From Crateriforma sp964453205 (lineage in GTDB: Bacteria > Planctomycetota > Planctomycetia > Pirellulales > Pirellulaceae), in NCBI GenBank assembly GCA_964453205.1, contig CAYVRC010000015.1, forward strand, positions 1 to 52,383: a stretch of 52,383 bases of DNA, written 5' to 3'. Under the pieces are notes generated by a model. The model saw nothing but the letters and a program-made list of their open reading frames with translations, ran no database searches and had not been told where the DNA came from. A program made the translations under genes and the position numbers. Position 1 is the stretch's first letter; every line of letters begins with the position of its first letter. Positions 23,837-31,356 of the stretch are shown here, piece by piece.

Positions 23837-25609
23837 ATGACTTTCCAAAGCACCGACGATCTGCGCACCGATTCACCGCTCCGCCATGCGCAGTCGGTCA
23901 CCTTCGATCGACCCCTGGACTTGGAACTCGGCGGCGAACTCCGTGGCGTCCGCTGTGCGTTCGAAACATGGGGCCGGTTGGACGATCAGGCCTCCAACGC
24001 GATTCTGGTTTGTCACGCGATCAGTGGTGATTCGCACGCGGCCAAGCACGATGACGATGACGCGCCGGGTTGGTGGGACGCCCTGATCGGCCCGGGCAAG
24101 CCGATCGATACGGATCGTTTTTTTGTCGTCTGCCCCAACGTCCTGGGCGGTTGTCGAGGGACGACCGGGCCCGGCGACATTAATCCGGAAACCTTGCGGC
24201 CCTACGGGGCGGATTTTCCAAGCATCACGATCGGCGACATGGTCGCCGTGCAAAAACGCTTGGCCGATCACCTGGGCGTCCGACGATGGCGGGCCGTCGT
24301 GGGCGGCTCCTTGGGAGGCCACCAGATCCTGACCTGGATCACCCGCTATCCCGATTCGGCACAGACTTGTATCGCGATCGCCACGTCGGCGCGGCTGACC
24401 TCGCAAGCACTCGGATTCGATGTCATCGGCCGAAACGCGATCCAATCGGATCCCGATTTCGCCGGGGGACAGTATTACGATCAGCCGCGACGACCCGATA
24501 CGGGTCTGGCCATCGCGCGGATGCTCGGACACATCACCTATTTGTCCAGCGAGGCGATGGACGCCAAGTTCGATCCCGATCGGCACGACCCGCGACAGAT
24601 CGCGTCGGACTTCGAACAACGCTTCAGCGTCGGTTCCTACTTGGCCCATCAGGGGCAAAAGTTCGTGACCCGATTTGATGCCAACAGCTACATCACGTTG
24701 TCGATGGCGATGGACTTGTTCGATCTCGGCGACACGCGGCTGAAATTGATGGAACGTTTCGACGACGCGGCTTGTGATTTCTTGGTCGTCAGTTTCAGCA
24801 GCGATTGGCTGTTCACTTCGGGCCAGTCCCGCGACATCGTCAACGCGTTGACGGCGCTGGACAAGCCGGTGACCTACGCCGAAATCACATCCGACGCCGG
24901 GCACGACGCGTTCTTGATTCAGTCGGACATTCAGCAGTACGGGCCCTTGATTCGTGCGAAGTTGGGGATCCGTGCGAAGTCGGGCCCGATCGACGACTCC
25001 GAAGTTTCGCTTTCGGCGTCGGACCGGGCGATCTTGGACCTGATTCCCGGCGGAGCTTCGGTCCTGGATTTGGGATGCGGACGCGGCGAGCTGCTTTCGG
25101 TGCTGGCCGCCCGCGGTTGTCACCGTGTGATCGGGGTCGAGGTCGCCCAGGCCAACATCTTGGCCGCGGCCGCTCGCGGACTCAACGTGATCGACTACGA
25201 CTTGAACAAAGGCTTGCCGGCGTTCATCGATGACCAATTCGACGTGGTCGTCTTGAACGAGACCTTGCAAGCGGTCGAAAACGTCGAGTCGCTGTTCGAC
25301 GAAATGCTGCGGGTCGGTCGTAAAGCCATCGTCAGCTTTCCGAACTTCGCCTTTCGATCGCTGCGTGATCACTACGTCAAAGAAGGTCGATCGCCCAAGT
25401 CGCCCGGTCAGTTCGATCACGAATGGTTCAACACGCCCAACCGCCGTTTCCCCAGCATCATCGACGTGCTGGATTTTTGCGACGACCGCGGCGTGATCGT
25501 CGACGACGCGATCTACTTGGACTCGGTCGACGGCCGTATGGTGACGGCTCAGGAGGACCCGAATCTCAACGCCGACATCGCCGTGTTGGTCTTACGCGCG
25601 AAAAGCTGA
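23837..25609 (+). CDS. metX: Homoserine O-acyltransferase MetX fused to MetW
   Basis: The product has 590 residues. Residues 1-375 are a MetX alpha/beta hydrolase with nucleophile S158 (VVGGSLGGHQ), D323 (FSSDWLFT) and H356 (DAGHDAFL), plus the DINPETLRPYG and RFDANSYITL segments. It should acylate homoserine, most likely with acetyl-CoA given the neighbouring metY. Residues about 395-590 are a complete MetW methyltransferase-like domain with VLDLGCGRGELL (409-420), NETLQAVENVESLFDEMLRVGRKAIVSFPNF and FDHEWFNTPN. In proteobacteria MetX and MetW are separate proteins that work as a complex; here they form one chain with a short linker (about 377-394). There is no internal stop or frameshift. 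Confidence 0.93.
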   Translation: MTFQSTDDLRTDSPLRHAQSVTFDRPLDLELGGELRGVRCAFETWGRLDDQASNAILVCHAISGDSHAAKHDDDDAPGWWDALIGPGKPIDTDRFFVVCPNVLGGCRGTTGPGDINPETLRPYGADFPSITIGDMVAVQKRLADHLGVRRWRAVVGGSLGGHQILTWITRYPDSAQTCIAIATSARLTSQALGFDVIGRNAIQSDPDFAGGQYYDQPRRPDTGLAIARMLGHITYLSSEAMDAKFDPDRHDPRQIASDFEQRFSVGSYLAHQGQKFVTRFDANSYITLSMAMDLFDLGDTRLKLMERFDDAACDFLVVSFSSDWLFTSGQSRDIVNALTALDKPVTYAEITSDAGHDAFLIQSDIQQYGPLIRAKLGIRAKSGPIDDSEVSLSASDRAILDLIPGGASVLDLGCGRGELLSVLAARGCHRVIGVEVAQANILAAAARGLNVIDYDLNKGLPAFIDDQFDVVVLNETLQAVENVESLFDEMLRVGRKAIVSFPNFAFRSLRDHYVKEGRSPKSPGQFDHEWFNTPNRRFPSIIDVLDFCDDRGVIVDDAIYLDSVDGRMVTAQEDPNLNADIAVLVLRAKS

Positions 25610-25672
25610 GGGGCTTTGCTGTTTTGTGCTATCTTCCTGCACAACCACAGCACCCCCGTCAGGCCAGATGCG

Positions 25673-27037
25673 ATGAAATCGGACATCCCAGCAACGACTG
25701 CGAGCATTGGCGATCCGCCCACGGACCGACGAGGTGATCCTGCGAAAACAGCGGCGACGACGCTCGCCGATCGCAGCTTCGTGGGTTTCCTGACGACCCA
25801 GTTTTTTGGCGCGTTCAACGACAACCTGTTCAAGCAATTGTTGCTGCTGCTAGCCGTTCCTTCGGCGGCGGCCATCGCGGCGGGCCAGTCTCAGGGCCCG
25901 GACTTGCAAGGCATCGCCACGGTCGTGTTCGGCATCCCGTTCGTGATCTTCGGCGGACTGGCCGGTTTCATCGCCGACAAAATCAGCAAGCGGACGATCA
26001 TCGTGGCCAGCAAGGTCGGCGAAATCCTCGTCATGTCGTTGGGCTTGATCGCGTTCTTGGCGACACCGTGGGTCGGGTTCTACGGTTTGTGGGTCGTGCT
26101 GTTTTTGATGGGACTGCAGAGCACCTTTTTTGGTCCCGGCAAGTACGGGATCTTGCCGGAAATGTTGGACGAACAACAGTTGCCCCGCGCCAACGGTTTG
26201 GTGTTGATGACCACCTTCGTGGCCATCATCATCGGCACGGCCGTGGCCGGGCCCCTGAAAGACGCGTTGGTCGATCCGGCCGTTCCCGGCGTCCAAGCGG
26301 CACAGAAGCTTTGGATGGCGTCGTTCATCTGCATCGGCATCGCCGTCGCGGGGACCCTTTGCAGCCTGTTCGTTCGCCGAGTGCCCGTCGCCGATCGCGA
26401 GCTGAAACTGAAGACGGAATACTTGTGGGTACCCCGGCCGATGCGTCGGTTGTTGGCCGTCGATCGTCCCTTGTTGATGGCACTGTTGGCGTCTTGCGTG
26501 TTTTGGCTGATCGCCGGTTTGACGCTTCAGGCGGTCAATTCATTGGGCAAAACACAACTCGGGCTGACCGACACGAAAACGAGTTTGATGGTGTCGTTGA
26601 TCAGTGTGGGCATCGCCGCGGGCGGCGTCGCGGCCGGTTGGCTGACGCGCCGCACCTCGGGGTCTTTCGTGCTTCACGCCGGCATGTGGGGTGTCGTGGC
26701 GTTCTGCGTGCTGCTGTCGATCTCGATTCCCGGTCGCGGCCATTGGCTCGGATTCGGCGGCAGCATCCCGGTGCTGATCCTGCTCGGCGGTGCCGCCGCT
26801 TTCTTCGCGATTCCGATTCAAGTGTTCCTGCAGGCCCGGCCACCGGAACAGCTGAAGGGCCGCATGATCGCGGTCATGAATCAAGCCAACTTTTTCGCAA
26901 TCGTCATGTCAGGCGTGCTGTACCAGATCTTGGATCTGATCATCAACGCACTCGATTGGCCGCGGAGCGCCGTATTCGCGGCGATGGCGATTTTGTTCGT
27001 TCCCGTCGCGATTTTTTACCGTTTGGAAAATCATTAG
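25673..27037 (+). CDS. MFS transporter, LplT-like
   Basis: The product has 454 residues with about 12 membrane segments. The first, after a 40-residue hydrophilic N-terminus, carries FFGAFNDNLFKQLLLLL, a signature of the lysophospholipid transporter LplT and the transporter half of Aas. FGGLAGFIADKISKRTIIVASKVGEI is the MFS loop 2-3 motif, and QSTFFGPGKYGILPEML is also typical of LplT. It probably flips lysophospholipids across the inner membrane, but no acyltransferase domain is attached and the substrate is inferred. I chose the ATG at 25673, 63 bases after metX. The gene ends in a four-base overlap with the convergent selO gene. Confidence 0.85.
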   Translation: MKSDIPATTASIGDPPTDRRGDPAKTAATTLADRSFVGFLTTQFFGAFNDNLFKQLLLLLAVPSAAAIAAGQSQGPDLQGIATVVFGIPFVIFGGLAGFIADKISKRTIIVASKVGEILVMSLGLIAFLATPWVGFYGLWVVLFLMGLQSTFFGPGKYGILPEMLDEQQLPRANGLVLMTTFVAIIIGTAVAGPLKDALVDPAVPGVQAAQKLWMASFICIGIAVAGTLCSLFVRRVPVADRELKLKTEYLWVPRPMRRLLAVDRPLLMALLASCVFWLIAGLTLQAVNSLGKTQLGLTDTKTSLMVSLISVGIAAGGVAAGWLTRRTSGSFVLHAGMWGVVAFCVLLSISIPGRGHWLGFGGSIPVLILLGGAAAFFAIPIQVFLQARPPEQLKGRMIAVMNQANFFAIVMSGVLYQILDLIINALDWPRSAVFAAMAILFVPVAIFYRLENH

Positions 27038-28533
27038 GTCCCGCAAAAAGTTCGGTACGCCGGCGCGTCGACGGGCGGCGCGGCGGTGAACTTTTCGTCG
27101 CGATCTTGGTCGGAATAAGGATCCGACAGCACCCGCAACAGCGTCTCGAACTGCGTCAAATCCCCGCCTTCGGCGGATTGCAAAGCCGATTCCACCAAAT
27201 GATTCCGCGGGATCACGGCGGGATTGTGTCGACGCATCGCGGCGCGGACTTGTCGTAGCGGTCGGCCGTTTCGGGTCACCCGGTCCCGCCAAAGTCTGTG
27301 CCAGTTCTGAAAACCCTCCGACGCGTCGATCTGCTCCGCGCGCGTGTCGTCGTCGGACAACGCGCGAAACGTATTGGTCATGTCGGCATCGTTTTCGGCC
27401 ATCCAATTCGACAAGGACTCGATCAAGGTTTCGTCGTCCGGATCGGCGTCGGGAATCCCCAGTTTCTGTCGCATGCCCGTCATCCAAGAATGCTGATACC
27501 TGTGCTCGTAGTCTTTCAAGACTTCGGTCGCCGATTCGATCGCTTGTTGCGAATCGTCATCGATCAAGGTCAACAAGGTCTCCGCAAAGCGGCCCAGATT
27601 CCACTGACCGATGATCGGCTGATTGCCGTAAGCGTAGCGGCCTTGCAGATCGATCGAACTGAACACGGTGTCCAGGTCGTAACGATCCATGAACGCACAG
27701 GGACCGTAGTCGATCGTCTCGCCGCATATCGACACGTTGTCCGTGTTCATCACGCCGTGAACGAAGCCGACCAACATCCAACTCGCGATCAGATCCGCTT
27801 GTCGAAAGGCGACCGCTTTGAAAAACGCGAGATAGCGATCGTTCTGTTCGGCCGACTCCGGGTAATGACGATCGATCGTGTAGTCCGCCAGGGCTTTCAA
27901 GCCGTCATGATCTTGTCGCCCCGCAAAATATTGGAACGTCCCGACCCGAATGTGACTGGCCGCGACGCGAGTCAGAATCGCGCCGGGCAACGGGCGTTCG
28001 CGATAGACCGCTTCGCCCGTCGACACGACGGCCAGTGACCTCGTCGTCGGGATGCCCAACGCGTGCAGCGCTTCGCTGATCAAGTACTCTCGTAACATCG
28101 GCCCGAGTGCGGCCCTGCCGTCGCCCGACCGCGAGTAACGGGTTCGCCCGGAACCTTTCAATTGGATGTCGAAGCGTCGCTCGTCTGCGGTGATCTGCTC
28201 GCCCAAGAGGATCGCGCGGCCGTCGCCGAGCATCGTGAACCCGCCGAACTGATGCCCCGCGTAGGCTTGAGCGATCGGGTCGGCGTCGTCGGGCACTTCG
28301 TTGCCGGACAACTCGGACGCCATCGCAAAGCCGTCTCGGCCGTCCGGCTTCAACCCCAAGTCATCGGCCAGTTCGTCGTTGAAGACGACCATTTCCGGTT
28401 TCGTCACGGGGGTCGGCGCGACACGTTGGAAAAAAGAATCCGGCAATCGTGCGTAACTGTTGTCGAAATTCCAAACTCCCGTTTGCGAATCGGAAAAATC
28501 GATCGATCGATTCGATGCTGAACGAGAGGACAT
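27034..28533 (-). CDS. selO: SelO family protein adenylyltransferase
   Basis: The product has 499 residues. SelO (YdiU) is a pseudokinase that transfers AMP to Ser, Thr or Tyr of target proteins in redox stress. Motifs are YAGHQFGGFTMLGDGRAILLGE (91-112), the nucleotide-binding lysine K126 in DIQLKGSGRTRYSR, GPMLREYLISEALHALGIPTTRSL, and the metal-binding MNTDN (262-266) and DYGP (275-278). The protein ends in CGT, so a cysteine is third from the end, the position of selenocysteine in eukaryotic SelO. The ATG at 28533 starts the conserved part; the in-frame ATG at 28836 lies inside the next gene. It starts 22 bases after the esterase fusion gene on the same strand. Confidence 0.93.
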   Translation of the reverse strand: MSSRSASNRSIDFSDSQTGVWNFDNSYARLPDSFFQRVAPTPVTKPEMVVFNDELADDLGLKPDGRDGFAMASELSGNEVPDDADPIAQAYAGHQFGGFTMLGDGRAILLGEQITADERRFDIQLKGSGRTRYSRSGDGRAALGPMLREYLISEALHALGIPTTRSLAVVSTGEAVYRERPLPGAILTRVAASHIRVGTFQYFAGRQDHDGLKALADYTIDRHYPESAEQNDRYLAFFKAVAFRQADLIASWMLVGFVHGVMNTDNVSICGETIDYGPCAFMDRYDLDTVFSSIDLQGRYAYGNQPIIGQWNLGRFAETLLTLIDDDSQQAIESATEVLKDYEHRYQHSWMTGMRQKLGIPDADPDDETLIESLSNWMAENDADMTNTFRALSDDDTRAEQIDASEGFQNWHRLWRDRVTRNGRPLRQVRAAMRRHNPAVIPRNHLVESALQSAEGGDLTQFETLLRVLSDPYSDQDRDEKFTAAPPVDAPAYRTFCGT

Positions 28534-28555
28534 GGAGCGGCTCCGCGAATCAAGA

Positions 28556-30373
28556 TCAGGGCAAGAAATGAAGTGAACGCAGGAAGCTGTCCATGCGGTC
28601 GACGGTTTCATCATAGGAGCGACCTTGCCCCCTCGTGAAGTTGAAAAAACCGTGACTTTGGTCTTCGTAGCCGACCAATTCACATTTCGTCGCCGATTCC
28701 TCGGCCCGCCGGGCGAACACTTCGGCCGTTGGATACGGCACGGTGGTGTCGGCCATGCCGTGAAAGATGATGGTCGGCGGCAAGTCGGCATCCAGGTGAT
28801 GGTAAGGAGAAATCGTGATCGGATCGGCACCGACACGCGCCGCCAACTCGGTCGCTTTTTGCGACGTCACGTCGATCCGCCCGGGAATCGGTGCCAAAAC
28901 CAAAGCCGGATTGAACAAGATCAACGCGTCGGGGCGGCTGCGGACGTCGGCGTCCACCGGTTCAAAGCCGGGGACGGTGGCGACCGCGGCGGCCAAGTGC
29001 CCCCCGGCGGACCCGCCGCCCGCCGCGATTCGATCCGGGTCAATGTTCCAACGCTCGGCATGACGGCGAACGAAACGCATCGCGGCTTTGGCGTCCTCGA
29101 CGCACGAGACGGCCTTCACGCCGTGGCGAGACGCGACGCGGTAATCGGCGCACATCCCGACCATGCCTTGGTCGGCCAAGTGCCGGCAATGCGGATAAAA
29201 CTGGGTGACGCTGCCGCTTTTCCAGCCGCCGCCGAAGAAAAACACCGCCGCGGCGCGCGTCGCGTTCGGTCCGCCCGGCACGTCGGCGGACGCCAGCGGC
29301 AAGAAGACATGAAGTTTCAGCTCGACATCGCCGACGGTCTTGTACACCACTTCCTCGGTCGCTCGGATGCCGGCGAGCTGTTGCTTACGATCCTGGGACA
29401 CCATCAGTCGTTCGATTTCGTCGGTCAACGCCTCACGCTCCGACGCGACGATCTGGACGAGCCGATGATCGGCCGGGTCTTCGTCGACCCAGCGGTTGGT
29501 GCCGTTGGGAAACACTTGGTTGCCCCCGTCACGGGTGAACTTCCAAAATCGGGCATCCGGGCGTGCGGCGATCAGCAAAGCGGTTTGGTCCCAACTGGAA
29601 CGCGTCGGTTTTTCACCCAGGAACAAGTCGTAGGCGACGCGCATCGGATGCGACACCGATAGCTCTGTTCGCCTTTTTCCGGTTCCCACTTTTTCGCCAT
29701 CACCGCTGAAGTGAATCGGTCCCGGCCAGTTCTCGGCGACGTCGACGGCCGATTCGGGATCGGGTTTGAAGTTGCCGAATGTTCCCGGGTTCAAGTGTTC
29801 CGGGTAACGCCCGCCCATGACCACGAACATCGATACTTTCTGCTCGGCCAATTCGGCGCCCGTGAGCGGACTGATGTCGTCCGCCGGAGATCTCAACAAA
29901 TCGGCGACGTTGGTCAGGTAGCCGACCGTGACGAGCCGAACCGAATCGTCGCGGGCGTCGGCAAGCGCGCGTCGCAGGACGTCGACGGCGGGCGGCGCGT
30001 CTTCGTTCGTTGCGAAACGACTCGGGAACCTTTCGGCGATCGGCTTGGCGTACCGTGATCCGCGGTCGATCCCCGCTGCCGGTCGCTTGGGAACTCCCAG
30101 TGGCAAGTCGGGCCGTCCGTAAAAACGATTCAGCGCGTCCAGGCACGGCGCGGAATAGGGGTAATTCGAACTGACCGTGGTGGCCAAGATTTCGATTTCG
30201 CCCGCATCGGCCAACGCGTGCAAACAAGCGACCGCACCGACGTCATCGCAATCGGTATCGATGTCGGTATCAAACAGAATCGGCGTGGGAGGGGCGGCCT
30301 CGGTCGTCGCCGGACAAGCGAGGCAAATCCATGCGAAAATGACAGACAGCCGTCGCTTCGTGATCGGGTTCAT
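28556..30373 (-). CDS. Exported nucleoside hydrolase / alpha-beta hydrolase fusion
   Basis: The product has 605 residues. A signal peptide (1-26, SVIFAWICLACPATTEA) is followed by a nucleoside-hydrolase-like domain (about 31-325) with the calcium-site motif ILFDTDIDTDCDDVGA (aspartates 35-44) and a WDQTALL segment. From about 335 a complete alpha/beta hydrolase of the esterase/lipase class follows: oxyanion loop FFFGGGWKSG, nucleophile S455 (GGGSAGGH), D542 (HGMADTTVP) and H574 (DQSHGFF). Both active sites look intact. The first half may cleave ribosides or a related N-glycoside and the second a carboxylate ester, but the substrates are unknown. The start at 30373 fits the signal peptide; the longer in-frame start at 30661 does not. 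Confidence 0.83.
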   Translation of the reverse strand: MNPITKRRLSVIFAWICLACPATTEAAPPTPILFDTDIDTDCDDVGAVACLHALADAGEIEILATTVSSNYPYSAPCLDALNRFYGRPDLPLGVPKRPAAGIDRGSRYAKPIAERFPSRFATNEDAPPAVDVLRRALADARDDSVRLVTVGYLTNVADLLRSPADDISPLTGAELAEQKVSMFVVMGGRYPEHLNPGTFGNFKPDPESAVDVAENWPGPIHFSGDGEKVGTGKRRTELSVSHPMRVAYDLFLGEKPTRSSWDQTALLIAARPDARFWKFTRDGGNQVFPNGTNRWVDEDPADHRLVQIVASEREALTDEIERLMVSQDRKQQLAGIRATEEVVYKTVGDVELKLHVFLPLASADVPGGPNATRAAAVFFFGGGWKSGSVTQFYPHCRHLADQGMVGMCADYRVASRHGVKAVSCVEDAKAAMRFVRRHAERWNIDPDRIAAGGGSAGGHLAAAVATVPGFEPVDADVRSRPDALILFNPALVLAPIPGRIDVTSQKATELAARVGADPITISPYHHLDADLPPTIIFHGMADTTVPYPTAEVFARRAEESATKCELVGYEDQSHGFFNFTRGQGRSYDETVDRMDSFLRSLHFLP

Positions 30374-30710
30374 TGTGGGGCTCCGGTGGTTGGTTCGGAT
30401 CGAAAATCTCTCGGCAAGGCGATCTGCGAACCAACGGCGTCCGGCCGTCCGGGAGGTTGGTCGAAAAGAGAATACGCCAAGGGGACCCAGGATAACTTCC
30501 CGGACACCCGGGGTGCATCGGACCGTCGGCGGCCCGTTTTTTCCGGCTCTCGTCGCCACCATTGGCTGATTCGATCGAGGAGTTGAAAATATCAATAGGA
30601 CAAATTGCCGCACCGTTCCTATCGTTCCACGTGGCGTTCGCTCGAACGTCCTGCCCCGCAAGCATGTGGAAGCGGGGCTGATCTTTCATTTCGACCGTGG
30701 AGTTTGTCAG
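30374..30710. other. Divergent intergenic region, esterase fusion / TerB-like gene
   Basis: These 337 bases contain no supported gene. An AT-rich block at about 30583-30606 stands out in GC-rich DNA and probably marks promoter DNA. A short run of T at 30538-30543 and a five-base stem CACCC/GGGTG near 30507-30517 are the only other structures noticed. No clear -35/-10 pair was found on either strand. Confidence 0.4.
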
Positions 30711-31277
30711 ATGGTTGCAGCGAATCCTTTGACCGAAAGATTTCGACGACTTGAGGACGCACATTACTTTGAAACGGAGATGCGTTTGCGAAAGGAATTC
30801 GATCAGTTTCTTCGCCGCGAACATGAACGTAAAGCTCTTTCGCACGCCAGTGCGATCGATGATCCCGAGTTGCTGGATCGATTGATCGACGAGGGTTTTT
30901 CGGCGGACACCTTTCCCGCTCTGGCTCTGGTTCCGATCGCCATGTTGGCTTGGGCCAGCGGTGATGTGAGCGAACGAGAACGCAAAGCGGTCCTCAAAGT
31001 CGTGGTCGATTCGGGGCTGACCGACCATGCCGCGGCGTTGGAAATGTTCGAAGGCTGGTTGGTCAGCCGACCCAGCGAAAAGCTGATGGATTTGTGGAGA
31101 GAAGTGACCGAGCGGCAATTGTCCCGGGTCCGCTGGTCCATCCGCGAAGCGATCGGCGACCGCTACCTTCGCCAAGCCACCGAAGTGGCCTCGGCATCCG
31201 GCGGCTTTCTGGGCTTCGGATCGGTGTGCTACGAGGAACAAGCCTTGCTGGAGCGGATCCGATCCGTTTACGGATAG
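30711..31277 (+). CDS. TerB-like helical protein of unknown function
   Basis: The product has 188 residues with no signal peptide or membrane segment and is mostly helical. Residues about 55-125 (FPALALVPIAMLAWASGDVSERERKAVLKVVVDSGL...) resemble the TerB/DjlA-like helical domain, whose members bind metal in tellurite-resistance and related systems. The usual acidic metal ligands are only partly visible, so the family call is tentative. I chose the ATG at 30711 because GGAG lies eight bases upstream; the track-like longer start at 30666 has none. The gene stands alone, divergent from the nucleoside hydrolase fusion and convergent with the PQQ dehydrogenase gene. No function is assigned. Confidence 0.7.
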   Translation: MVAANPLTERFRRLEDAHYFETEMRLRKEFDQFLRREHERKALSHASAIDDPELLDRLIDEGFSADTFPALALVPIAMLAWASGDVSERERKAVLKVVVDSGLTDHAAALEMFEGWLVSRPSEKLMDLWREVTERQLSRVRWSIREAIGDRYLRQATEVASASGGFLGFGSVCYEEQALLERIRSVYG

Positions 31278-31356
31278 TCAAGTCACACGATTCCAGGGGA
31301 TCCGGTTTACCAACCGTATCGCCAAACGTTGGCCGGGCGAACCCACAACACGACGA

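Noticed and set aside
22502..23848. 448-codon minus-strand frame opposite metY
   Set aside because: The sense strand encodes a clear PLP enzyme. The antisense translation has no recognisable domain.
23873..25420. 515-codon open frame antisense to metX-metW
   Set aside because: High-GC codon use on the plus strand leaves the antisense frame open. The translated sequence is Arg/Asp/Val-rich without any domain, and the sense frame has full catalytic motifs.
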